From Mikania micrantha (taxonomy: Eukaryota; Streptophyta; Magnoliopsida; Asterales; Asteraceae), in assembly GCA_009363875.1 (NCBI GenBank), contig CM018680.1:58925563-58989562 (forward strand): a DNA stretch of 64,000 nucleotides. Direction: 5' to 3'. The translations under genes and the position numbers were made by a program. This document shows, piece by piece, positions 12,567 to 23,876 of the stretch; the first letter of the stretch is position 1, and each line of letters starts with the position of its first letter. The notes beneath the pieces were generated by a model, which had not been told where the DNA came from, ran no database searches, and was given only the letters and a program-made list of their open reading frames with translations.

Positions 12567-13320
12567 GACCGACCACAGCGGTCGTCCCGCCCGGCCAGCG
12601 GGCCTCCTCCCCGCAGCGGCGTCGCACGGGAACACCGCCCCCTAGCTCGCGGCCCCCGCTGGAAACCCTCCAACGGCTCCCGCTCCCCATCGTGAATGAG
12701 ATGTGATTGGCCCAAAATTCTAGCCTTTGGTTAACGGCAATTTTGTAAAAAAAAAAAAAAAACAAATTTTTAAAACTAAATAAATACTCACCCTTTTTAC
12801 CCAAATCTCTTAATCTTTCATCTTTCTCTCTATATTATTTTTTAAAAAATTACAAACATGAATCCAAGGCCTAACAATCACATTCCCGAATTCAACCCAT
12901 TCTCATACGATCCTAAATCGCTTAGAAATTTATTGGTTCAACTACAACAAAACCCGAACATCCAACACTTTCAAAAACATCTACCAAACTTCCAACCACC
13001 TTCAAACTTTCAACTCGGTTTTTATTTGTATTTTTAGTTTTTTTCAATGGTTTTTTTATTTAACTTTACAATGCAACTTTTATTTTATTTGTATTTTTAT
13101 TTGAATAGTTTAATTAAATGCTAAGGTTTTTATTTTTAGTTTGCAACAAAAAAATTAAATAAATCAATTAAATATAAATAATGTTGATGATGTGGAATAG
13201 TAGGGAAAAGTTTTCAGTGGGGTGACCATTGTGGGTGTTAAAGGTTTTCAGTAGGGTGATGACGTGACAGAAAATTTCAGTAAGAAAGGGTTTTCATTGG
13301 GGTGACCGCTATAGATAGTC
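12567..13320 (+). mobile_element. PIF/Harbinger non-autonomous derivative (754 bp)
   Basis: The left end GACCGACCACAGCGGTCG and the reverse complement of the right end (GACTATCTATAGCGGTCA) align over most positions. Both flanks carry TAA, the 3-bp TWA target typical of PIF/Harbinger. The first ~130 bp are strikingly GC-rich compared with the surroundings. The body keeps only the start of one ORF (12858-13037); the transposase is missing, so this is an internal-deletion derivative. Confidence 0.65.
12858..13037 (+). pseudogene. Truncated N-terminus of a Harbinger ORF1-type (Myb/SANT-like) protein
   Basis: The 59-residue frame begins ATG at 12858 and stops with TAG at 13035. It is rich in Asn, Pro, Gln and Phe, starting MNPRPNNHIPEFNP and continuing with Q/N/F-rich repeats. 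This resembles the low-complexity N-terminus of plant Harbinger-associated Myb/SANT-like proteins, often annotated as such in composite-plant genomes. The DNA-binding domain is absent because the element is deleted downstream. The assignment comes from family recognition and its location inside the Harbinger-like termini. Confidence 0.45.
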
Positions 13321-13895
13321 TAAATCTTTGGTTAGTATATTAGTATTAAATAATAAATTATTTAATTATTACTAATATTATATAATATTTGTTTTTTATT
13401 AATTTTTGTTATTTACGTCAGTAGCCGCCGTTTTCTTTGACCGAAGGTTGCATATTATACAATTATTAATATTTAATTAATATTGATAATAAATAATAAT
13501 CATTATTTAATTATTATTAATATTTAATTATTATTACTGTACACTCGTAAAGATTGTCATTTGCCTTTTGTATATAAGCGACAACCACCACCGTTTTTGT
13601 TAAGATGTTATTATTGTTATCTACAGTCTAATATAAAATTTATTTAAAAACAAATAAAGGTAAATATAATATTATTTATTTTGATAATTAGTTCTTTCTT
13701 TTTCTTTTATAACTTTGATATATATTGCATATAAAATTCCAAAAATATTGTTGTAGCATGATTATTTTTATATACTTTTTGATGTAAATTTTATTCAAAA
13801 GTAACGCTTAGTTTGCACAAATTTTATGTAATTAGGTCTAAATTAACATTAACTGTTTTTTTTTGCATGTAGGTAATTCTCGTCGAACTGCACAT
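13321..13895. other. AT-rich intergenic DNA
   Basis: Runs of TATTAATTATTA-type sequence; nothing recognised. Confidence 0.35.
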
Positions 13896-14403
13896 GCGAA
13901 AACCAATGTTGCGAAAATCGGCCTTAGCGGCCGCCTAGGCGCCGCTAAGGCGCCCATTTACTGTCTCGATTTTGACCTAGGCGGTGCCTAGGCGCTAGGT
14001 GATGCTAGGCGACTTAGTTAGATTTTTATTTTATTTTTTTGATTTTTTTGACTTGTTTCTGGTAAAAAGGGAACAATTTAATGATTATTTAGACATTTTT
14101 AACCAAAAATCTTTAATATGTCTCTAAAACATTGAATCAAGCCAGTTAACATCAAAATTCATCTCTAAACTTTGAAATAAGTGTTTAAGTTTGCACTTTA
14201 AAGTCATTTATTTAATATATTTAAGTTTTTTTTTAAATTATTTGAAGTATTATATTAAATTATTGATATTGATATGTGTATATAATATATATTTGTAAAA
14301 TTACATATAAAAATTACAATCCGCCTAGCGCCGATTAATCCCAATTAATCCTTAGACGATACCTCGCCGCACGACTAGCGCTTAGCGACTTATATAACCA
14401 TGA
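13896..14403. repeat. MITE-like element with GCCTAGGCG palindromes at both ends
   Basis: The left end holds a perfect 10-bp inverted pair (CCTTAGCGGC at 13922-13931, GCCGCTAAGG at 13941-13950) around CGCCTAGGC, then further CCTAGGCG copies to about 14010. The right end (14320-14390) has CCGCCTAGCGCCG and CTAGCGCTTAGCGACTTATATAACC. The middle is AT-rich. No coding capacity. The family and target duplication are not identified. Confidence 0.45.
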
Positions 14404-14863
14404 CGAAATCATCGCAGCAAACTACAGTAAACATATGTAGACTACGTGTAAAAATTAAAGCTAATATTATGGAAGATAATAAATCACCAATAACACTATG
14501 TATGACCATTAAAACATAACAAATGAAATACAAAAAAAATATTTTATTATATATATATATATTTTAATTTTACACCGCATATTTGTACATTTGATTAAAT
14601 GTATCAATCAATCAATCCAGCGAGCGTGCAACCATGAACCTGCTGGCAGTAGAGTTTGACAGGTTATACAACGAAATGTATGTTTTGCGTTACAAGGAGT
14701 CATAATTATTCATTTATTGTTGAATATCTAAAACCAGGTGTTTCAGTTCTTTACGTATATTAACAAGGACATCACATTCCTCATATAGTCTTGTATATGT
14801 TTACACGAGATGTATAGAGAGCAATCATTGGGTGTCAGAATTTGTCAGTGACAAGATTGGACT
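14404..14863. other. Intergenic DNA
   Basis: No gene recognised. A short uninterrupted frame beginning ATG at 14634 is too short and unlike anything known. Confidence 0.3.
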
Positions 14864-15030
14864 ACTATACAAGGTGTATAGACATATACGCGTCGTATAG
14901 GTCCTATACGCGGCTCTATACGTGACTAATCATTGGGTGTCAGTGCCAATAATTGGACTCATATACGAGGCGTATAGACCTATACGCGGAGCTATACGCC
15001 ACGTATAGACCTATACGAGACGTATAGGGT
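14864..15030. repeat. Palindromic TATACG/CGTATA array
   Basis: At least ten copies of TATACG or its complement CGTATA alternate across about 165 bp, often as GTATAGACCTATACG-type inverted pairs. Just outside and inside the array the phrase ATCATTGGGTGTCAG occurs at 14824 and 14929, so a ~105-bp unit has been duplicated. No protein is encoded. Confidence 0.6.
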
Positions 15031-17278
15031 CGGTGAGGGTGTTAAAATAAAAAAGTTGGGTGTGTGAATAACACGTCCCATTAATAATTGACGATGTCTT
15101 TTTTTTTCTAACGGCAAATTATGGCTCAGTGGCATGCATGTCTCTTCATAGCCCAAATGGGTTCTCAGACCCAACAATTCACGCGTTACGATCACAGTTC
15201 CCTACCAACTCCTCGATTTCCAACGCCCAAGTTTTGGTGACACTACACCGAAAGTCACCTTCACAATAGCTTATAGCGACGACATGTCGTCGCCACTATG
15301 TCGTCCCTATAGGTTAGGCGCTATTGCCAAGACAAATGGTCATTGAAACCGTCGTCCCTATAGATTAGACAGTAGCGACGACATGTCATCGCTATAGGTG
15401 TCTGACAACTTTTTTTTTATTTATTTTTATTCTGTCCATTAATTAAAAAAAACAAAAAAAACTTTTTTGAAATTATCTATAGCAACGATATGTAGTCGCT
15501 ATAAATGATGGGTAAAAGGTCAAAGATAGGGCTATAGCGATGACATGTCTTCGCTATAGATTAAAGTCAAAAAGTCAAATTTTTGTGCATAGCGTCGTCG
15601 CTATAGCCCTATAAAACTTTTTCAATTTTTTTTTATTTTCTGAAATTTCCAGTTTTTAATTTGTTTAAACAACCAATAGCAGTTTTAACCTGCTGTCAAT
15701 AACATTTTATCATCTCAAACATCAAAATACATTCACACATTCATAAGTTTACATCCAAACCTAAAAGTTAACCAAATAACAAAACATAACAAGTTTAAGT
15801 TTGTTTACCAAAACCAAACAACCAATCAACCAACCAAGCATAACAAAGTTATAATTGTTTTAAAGTCCACAACTTCATCTAATCACTTTCATCTTCATCT
15901 TCATCTTGATTTGTTTCAAATTCGGGATAGTAAAAAGAGCTAGAGCCTTGGCCTCCTTGCATTGACATTAACTTGTTTATTTCTTGTTGCATCATCTCGT
16001 TGATGCGTTGTTGCTCCGCCCAACGAGCATTTGCTTCAGCTAGTTGTTGTTGAAGCTCGTTTGCTGCAGGTGCATACATGTGTGGAGGAAAATATGGGGT
16101 TATACTTTTAACTGTTCTACTAACACCCCTTACATGCTCACGTTGCTGATCTAGTGAGCGCTCTAGCACTTCTACTTCATCCACCGGTGTCTCATCACCA
16201 CCGGATGTTGATTTTGCTTTGTTCAACTAATCATTAATATTCTCCTACATTTAAAACACAAGACAAACATATGTTAAATGTTTTACAAAAATCCGTCAGC
16301 ATAACTGCTGTAAAATAACTACCCAAAATGTATAATAAATGGCAACAAATCCTAATTCAAAAACAAATCTCAATTATATCAACAATTCCCAATTATATCA
16401 AGAATTCCCAATTCAATCAACAAATATCTAACAATTTATGTTCACCCAAGGTCCTATATATCAAAGGGCAACCTTCAAACATAATACTAGTTGTGACATC
16501 CAGTACCAGATCGTCCGACAAGTTCGTACGGTATGTGCACTTTCACCAATTACTGTGTGTAAATACAAGTATGTGAACAGTGTTTGTGATAACAGAAGCC
16601 TGAATACAGTAAACAGTTGTACGTATTTAGGTGAAAACTTAAATACAGTAAGTACAACAACTCACGTTAAACAATAGTTGTAGTATTTAGGTGAAAACCT
16701 AAGTACAATTAATACAACGAATCAAGAGAAACAACAGTGTTCAAGCAAATAACAAGAACAAGTCGGTTGCGATCTGATATCCATAGATGACAGGAATCAG
16801 ATGGCCGACAAATCAGTATGAAAACAATGTGAAAACAGGATGTTTAGTTGAGTCCGTCAGTGAGGAAAACACAATTCAAACACAATTGCATTGTTATTTC
16901 ACAATAACGAACTGACAGTGTGTTTGCGTGGGTGACGATTCACACAAACATATCTGTGAGTTTAGAGTTCTAAAATAATGACTGGAAAGTAGAAAACAGA
17001 AGTCGGAAAGCAAAACCCTCGTCGTGTTCGTTCGGGTGACGATTCGAATGAATACGCGCGAAGGCGACGTGTTCTGACGAAACGAAAACGAAAACGTCAC
17101 GAACGACTGTAATTTAAGAAAAATAAAATATTTTAATGTTTTACAATTTTGAAACTCATCAAGAATTAATTAAATAAACTCTTTTGTATTTAAATTCATA
17201 AAACACGCGTGTAACGTTTCGGAAACGCAACGAAAACGCGAAACCGAACAACGAAAATGAACCCGAACCCACTCGAGG

Positions 17279-17286
17279 TATAAATA
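17279..17286 (+). promoter_or_regulatory. Putative LTR TATA box
   Basis: TATAAATA in the 5' part of the solo LTR, followed by pyrimidine-rich sequence typical of a transcribed leader. Inferred LTR (U3/R) promoter. Confidence 0.45.
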
Positions 17287-20200
17287 CCTTGAATGAGCTC
17301 ATTTTATTCATTTTTACTCCTCTTCTTCCCCACACAAACCCTAATCCCGGATCTCACCTCCCACCATCATTTCTCACCTTCAAACCTCCATATCTCCCTC
17401 AATACTCAACCAAATCCTTCCATCTTTGGACCAAATCGAAGCTCTTGACCTCTACTACATGAAAGTACAACCGATATGAGCCAAACTCCACTAAAAATTG
17501 AGGTAATCAGCTGTGAACATTGCGGAAAATAGGGTTTTCACCCCTTTGGGCGACCCACAAGATTCAAACCGGTTCTAAGTCTTCCCCCTCCCAAACCCCG
17601 ACCACCAGAACCCTCCTTAACATATGCTATCTTCGAAACCACCATAGAATCCCGAGATGGGGGCGGATCTAGATGAGACTAGCTGTGGCCGAACCACAAA
17701 ACCAGGTGGCCGAATGGCATTAGGCCGAAAGGCCCTTGGCCGAAGGTCTTCAGTCGCCGGCTGCCACCCCCTTCGCCACCCCCATTCTCTCGGTCCACCA
17801 ACCCCCATTCGCCCTTCATACTCCCTCCCTCATTCGGCAGCCACCACTTCAGAATGAGTCTGATTCAGCAATTACACCATTTGCCAGGCTGTTTTCATTC
17901 GACTGAGATACATGCTCACCCACATTCGGCCATGCACAGCTTCATTAGAACATTTCTATTTGGCCGACTTCTTTGTTAAGGCCCAATAGTTCAGCCTAGG
18001 CCATGGATCGGCCCACATGTCCTACACCAAGGCCAATAGACTGCTTTGGCCCAAGTCCGGCCTAGTAGCGCTCCCTTGGCCCAGCAACACTCGTTAGGCC
18101 CACATAACCAACTCACCTAACACTCAATCCATGTGGCCAGCCATGTAATTCGGCCTGAGGCCCGTCGCTTTGGCTCATTGTGCCCCAAATTCGTTAATGA
18201 GGCCCGAAGACTGATTTGGCCCAATATAACTGGATCCAGCCCAAACACATACAATGACCCATGACTATCTAAATTCGGCCCATTTGATTTTCGGTTCACA
18301 TTGTTAATGGTATAACTTAACATATTAAGGTCATAAATATGCAAGTAGTTATATACTAATTATATTACTACAAAGGTTATGGGCGTTTATGTTAATGAGA
18401 CTAACAAAGCTTAAAACCCTACTTTTGATGAAAAAGGAGTCCTAAATCATAAACATAAACTATCCTTATAACTTGGGGTTGGTTTATAAAAATCCTATCA
18501 ACACAAACAACGACCACTTCATGATCAAGTTTGGGGATTTAAGAACGAGTCAAATTCAAACATATAACATAAAGACATATGGTATTAGCAATCTATAACA
18601 ATAGAACCGGAGGGCCGAATGATGACCAATACCACCAAGTGTTAGCCAAATTTTATGGCCAACACATACACACACACAAATTCGTAAAACGTATACTAAT
18701 AAGTTACAAACAACATGAAATCAATACAGGATCGTGAACACAACAACAAGGACAATCAAGAGCGCGTGCATTATTGTTTTAGACTAAGTCAACCTCAACA
18801 ATTACAAGGTGAGTTCATAAGCCCCTTTTCTAATCATTAACTGATTTTAAACTCTCGGGGCTGAGAAACATGCTTAACTTTTATTTATGTAAAAGTTTTA
18901 TGTTTAACATATTGCTTATACTTTGATTGGATAATATTGCTTGACTTATTATCATTTATCATGGTATGCATGCTTGTATGATCATGATATGACAGGAACA
19001 ACTAAGATGAATTTGATAACATAAGTTCATAATTCATCAACACAATAGAATAAAATAGTTGCAAGAATTTATCTTACAACCCTTAGTTATTCTTACAAGA
19101 ATGAACATTGAAATAATCACAAGTGAACAGAATGACAAGAACAAAACACATGAATGATGTGAAGATAACACATCTTTATAACATCATTCAACACTAGAGT
19201 TAACTAAGTGTGATAAGTCAAGTGCTTATAACACTTAGCTTATAACTCGGAACATATTACAAGATAAATGGAACGACTATCATCCACCACCTGAGTCGAC
19301 TAAGTGTAGTAAGACTAGTTTTTACAACAGCTTAGTGGCAACATGGTGACTTTATGGAATAACAAGGAATGATAATCATGATAATGTAACTTCATGATAA
19401 CAACATCATTCACACAACCATTAACATAATTTAATAAGACAAGTTCTTATTTAACCTTGTTAATAATAACGAGAACATACGACAATGATGACAAATAACA
19501 CATCGATGAACACATTACAATTAATTGCTATTGAACTGTTGTATTATATCATTTCAATCATGTGCCATGTACTCAAGTTGATCCCCTTTCATAAATCGCT
19601 GACCAGTTAATTTGACGTGACTAAACCGACGATAGCATAGTGGTACCATAGGTCTGACAAACCTCTAGCTTGTAGGGCTAGTATGTTGATCGTATTGATT
19701 CATTGGCCGGTAACGTATGACCGGTGACAGGGCGACTCAAGTTAGGTTCTGGAAAGCGACACATGGTGATATTAATCTGCAGTGATAAGTAATTAATCCA
19801 TCGTTACTTGTTGACCAGTAGACTGAGTAATTTATATTCTCATGTCATATTATTAGTAACCATTTCGATGAGGTCTATGGATACACAAGGTGGTAGAGGT
19901 AAATCGGATGCATTGAAATCTGATTACGTGAGGATTTCAATGGATTCCTTTTAGGCTCTATGCACTTCAAGTTGAGAACAAGAATCAAAAAGGTTAACTA
20001 ACACTCTTATATTCTAAAAGTGATTAACAGTTAACCCCACAAGAAATAGAATAATAACAAAGATCAGATTTAATTAATCTAATCTCCTTAACTCATTGAG
20101 GGTTTATCAATACTACGGTTTGATAACAAAAATCCTCTTATTATATTATTCTACATATGATACAACGGGTGATGAACACAGATGGACGGGGGAAAAGAAA

Positions 20201-20769
20201 TAGGTATCTATATACATATGCCCTATATATAAGCATAACTATTAGGGTAATATATTACTTGCGAATATAACTATGGAGAGGCCATTGTGTGAACGGGTGA
20301 ATCAAACAACATACAAGTAACATGAATGACATTGTGAATGTGCATGTGAAGAAATCAAGGTTTTCAATTATTAAATTTATGAACTCACCAACCTAGTGTT
20401 GACTTTGTTTAATTGCATGTTTTCTCAGGTGACGAACATGTGTAGTCACGAGACATCAAGAACATAGCTAGTGGACTTTTAGAAGACCTAGCTACATTTT
20501 GTTTGATCATACTTTTGGAATGACAAAACAATGAATCATATTTTGTAGATCTTGTACAGTTACAAGATATAAACACATTGATTATTTTTTGGTAGATTTA
20601 CTTAGTTAAATTATGAACGATACATTGTAATTTAACTTTGTAATTCTAAATCATTGTCATGTTAGCATTTCTCAATTATATATCATGTGCTATGCAAACA
20701 ATCTGATCAATTCGATTATCAAACGATATCTCGCCCCGGGAACCTTCCGCCCGGCGGGAAAGTCGATCC

Positions 20770-20797
20770 AGCCCGCCGGCTCGGGGTCCGGCGGGCT
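20770..20797. repeat. GC-rich perfect hairpin at the LTR 3' end
   Basis: AGCCCGCCGG and its exact complement CCGGCGGGCT flank an 8-base loop, six bases before the TG...CA LTR terminus. A second imperfect palindrome (TTCCGCCCGGCGGGAA) lies just upstream at about 20745-20760. Confidence 0.6.
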
Positions 20798-21962
20798 GTG
20801 ACACTAGTGAACATCTATTACTTACCCAATGTTGCTCGGCTAATTGATTGTACCATCCCGAGCTTCCTTTAAAATGCATATCTCTTCAACCTTCCACATG
20901 TTGGGGCACACCACCCTCCTTGACCTTTAAACAATAACAAATATTATTATTAAGATATCAAATAAGAATTAATAAACATTTTGATAACACTAAATTATAA
21001 CCTTATCATAGTGTCTCTGAGCATATGATTGGGTCCTGTGATAACTTCCATACAGTTGTTTAGATCTGTTAGCTATATTCTTTAAAGATCTGTTCTTGTA
21101 TGTGGAAGTTGTAAACAAGCCATCAATAACCTGCACCCATGCTTCCGGGTCCATGCCCTTAGGAGGATTCTGCTTTGCTCTTTCTGGTGTTATCATATCC
21201 TCCTTCTTTGTCAAAATGTTTCTTCAGCTTTGTTTTCCGGTCTTTGTACCGGTTCGCACAGTCAGCTTGACTACCAAGCTTGATTCCATCCCAGTATTCG
21301 GTATTGTGATATTGTTGCAGATCGAAATAATGCTATAAAAGTTGATATGATTAGAAAATAACCAAAAATATGAAACCAATATACAAAGAACATTAGTGTA
21401 ACACCCCGACCGATGGCGGAAACGTCGGGATGCCACGAGGGATGTGTAGATTGTTCATAAGCTCGTGGGCATCTAATTTAAATCATCACATATCAATTAA
21501 TCAACCAAATTAATTACACAAAAATCATGTTCATCATGAATTAGTTACATCAAAATACACAAAAGATTTAGCTAACTAACTAAATTCTAATCTCTAGAAT
21601 TTTAGTTATTATAGTTAAGTCCAAGATCCTACGTGATGATGTCCAAAAGAATGTAGAGCTATCATGCCCTACCTACTTCTCCTCGTTCCCTGAAACATGT
21701 AAAAATCAAGTGTCAACTACGAAGTAGTTGGTGAGTAATCATAAGTTTTTATATTTAAAAATGTTTTACAAAATGATCATAAAAGTTTATAGTTTTTTGA
21801 GATAATCCACATGAGCACTTGAGAGATAATCCAACACATAACACAACATACATAATCCAAACACATAAACCAACACATAATCACATATATCAATAATTCA
21901 TAGAAAATCAATCATATATTCAATCAACCAATCTCAATCATCAATATTCTCAATTAGTATAA

Positions 21963-22175
21963 GTGACAATACATGTAATAATTGTATATGACTGAAGTCA
22001 ACAACAACGACACACGGAATTGTGGTAACCCACGTGACAATACATGTGGTCATTGAAGATGACCGAAGTCAACAACAATGTCTCATGGAGTTGTGATAAT
22101 CCAAGTGGCAATACATGCAATCATTGCGGATGACCAAAGTCAACAACAACGATTCACGAAATAGAGATAATCCGT
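21963..22175. repeat. Three ~71-bp tandem repeats within the LTR
   Basis: Units start at 21963, 22034 and 22105 with GTGACAATACATG or GTGGCAATACATG, and each contains GAAGTCAACAACAA or AAAGTCAACAACAA. Non-coding, part of the LTR. Confidence 0.65.
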
Positions 22176-23236
22176 GATAATCCATAAATAATGTAAGTCT
22201 CATAATATGAATATCATAATGATAAACATGTGTCATCCTTGTGTTATGAAAATAATATTTAAATTGGTATACATGTTTCACCTCTGAGTTTAAAAACAAA
22301 ATAGTTTAAAAGGGAGGTTATGAGAACTCACCTGAGTCCTTAGATTCGGTTTTCTTGTAGTATGCGCGCTCGCATACGTAAACTCAAAGGCAACTCAAAA
22401 ATATGTAATTCGCGTATGTTCGCGTTCATAAGTATACGTGTTTTACTTAAATCAAGCGTACATAAATATTCACTTTATATTCTTAAGTGTTTAGTTATCT
22501 TAGTTTATTCATTCTATGTTACATTGTAACACTTAAGATTTTATTGCTAATCATCATATAATTGTAATTTAGACTTGTCAATTCTAGTTATCCATTATAT
22601 AATGATTTTACGTGATATTGCATAAGGTTATATTTTGTGAAAATAATAACCTTATACACTTGTGTTCACCTTTGCATACCCTTACATGCACGATTGAATG
22701 ATTTGACCATCTTGATTTACTTGTTAAAATTCAATTTAAGTGCTAAAAGATTATATCAAAGTCCTTATCACCAAAGGTTTTTCATTATGTAAATTTCCAT
22801 AATTTAACACCTTTGTTATATATATAAAAATATAGGGTGGTCCTTTAAAACAATCATGCATGCATGAATATTTATCCCTCTATTATGTTCCTTATGTACC
22901 CTTAGCCTTCGGTTAAAATGTTTAAGTTTATTCGCAGTCCTAAATCCGACCACCGCCCTAGGTTCGCGGCTATGAGTCCGGTCAAGAACATCGGCTCTTG
23001 AACTCAAGTTTCGCTGCTTATGGGCTCGGCCCAGTTGCAATTTCCCTTGGCCGGTTATAGGTTCGCTGAGAAAGAAAGAAGTTCGGCTGCATTAGGGTTC
23101 GGGTCATGGGATGGTTCGGCTGAGGAAAGATTTAGTCCAGCCTAAGGTTTGTCCCAGTAGAGGTTTGCGGCTAACACGGGTTTGTGGAAACTGAAGGTTC
23201 GGCTAAAAGGTTTATGTTGGGCCGTATACAGGTTCG

Positions 23237-23876
23237 TAGGGGTGTGCGTGGTTCGGTTCGGTGCGGTTATGACCATTTCCATAACCAAAACCGCAACTTC
23301 GGTTAATTCTAAATCCTTAACCATAACCATAACCAATTGATCGGTTAACCACTATTCGGTTAACCACCGGTTACGGCTCGGTTTCGGTTAAATTCGGTTA
23401 ATAATTGAATTGTTGAAAAACTAGGAAAAACTTGTAAATATGCTTGTGAATTATAGATATATTAATGATAAAATCTTAGTAAAGCTTGTAAAACTTTCTA
23501 GTGACTGAAAATGTAAGAAAAAAAGTAAAACCACATGAACTTTGATTCATTTTCTATTATATTTAGTCTCATATATAATTCATAATATTTTCATATAGTA
23601 AAAAGTGAATATTCATCTTTTATACTTGACTTGCACCATAACTTATTAAAAAAACATACAAATATATAAATATTAAAAAAACAAATATACATTATTCGGT
23701 TCGGTTCGGTTAAAGTCGGTTAATGACTAGCCTTAACAATAACCATAACCGAATGATTCGGTTAATGGCTTTGCTTAACCATAACCGTCGGTTAAAGTAG
23801 GTTTCGGTTAAATCGGTTATGGTTCGGTGCGGTTATCGGTTATTTTTCGGTTATGGTTATATTATGCTCACCCCTA
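23237..23876. mobile_element. hAT-type non-autonomous element with perfect 8-bp target duplication
   Basis: The element runs from TAGGGGTGTGCGTGG to ATTATGCTCACCCCTA. Both flanks read CAGGTTCG, an exact 8-bp duplication, as expected for hAT transposons. The interior has subterminal ACCGAA/TTCGGTTA repeats and an AT-rich core with no coding. It sits inside the Tekay-like LTR and so is younger than that insertion. Confidence 0.85.

Larger units (their letters stand above)
16492..20803 (+). mobile_element. Solo LTR, 4.3 kb, Ty3/gypsy-like, nested in the CACTA element
   Basis: Ends are TGTGACATCC at 16492 and GGCTGTGACA at 20803, flanked by the 5-bp duplication CTAGT (16487-16491 and 20804-20808). 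A promoter-like TATAAATA lies at 17279-17286 on the + strand, followed by a pyrimidine-rich leader, as expected inside an LTR. The start resembles, in opposite orientation, the LTR at 21397-25733. No gag/pol coding is present. The long stretch 17660-18300 is full of TTCGGCC phrases. The last 80 bp are very GC-rich and contain a perfect 10-bp stem. Confidence 0.75.
15879..21332 (-). pseudogene. Ptta/En/Spm-type CACTA transposase remnant
   Basis: Three minus-strand exons can be joined by GT/AG sites: 21332-21002, 20924-20826 and 16244-15879. The first carries the plant Ptta/En/Spm signature: an aromatic-rich start, ANRYKDRK, NPPKGMDPEAW, then NRS and a SYAQRHYDK end. The last is Gln/Met-rich and coiled-coil-like (QQQLAEANARWAEQQ) with an acidic tail, as at the C-terminus of these proteins. 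The gene is broken: a 1-nt frameshift near 21195, an in-frame TGA in the second exon and an in-frame TAG at the start of the third. The intron between exons two and three contains the 4.3-kb LTR, inserted about 20 bp downstream of the donor. Family membership is inferred from motif recognition. Confidence 0.65.
15241..21396 (-). mobile_element. Degraded CACTA (En/Spm) transposon, split by an LTR insertion
   Basis: The terminus CACTACACCGAAAG at 15241 is followed by subterminal repeats containing the perfect palindrome GCGACGACATGTCGTCGC and many TATAGCGACGA variants up to about 15610. Minus-strand exons of a Ptta/En/Spm-type transposase remnant follow (15879-16244, 20826-20924, 21002-21332). 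A 4.3-kb solo LTR (16492-20803) interrupts it inside an intron. Sequence beyond 21396 is replaced by another LTR element and the other CACTA end is not found. Confidence 0.7.

Noticed and set aside
12479..12804. Overlapping minus-strand frames in the GC-rich block as genes
   Set aside because: They run across the SINE-Harbinger junction and use the GC-rich terminus; no protein family resemblance.
17617..17857. Opposite-strand open frames at 17.6-17.9 kb
   Set aside because: Both are inside the TTCGGC-rich LTR and reflect base composition, not coding.
20745..20797. Rho-independent type terminator
   Set aside because: The context is a eukaryotic LTR end with no following T-run; the hairpin is recorded as a repeat instead.
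21963..22175. CRISPR-like array
   Set aside because: Repeats are contiguous ~71-bp units without distinct spacers, inside a plant LTR.
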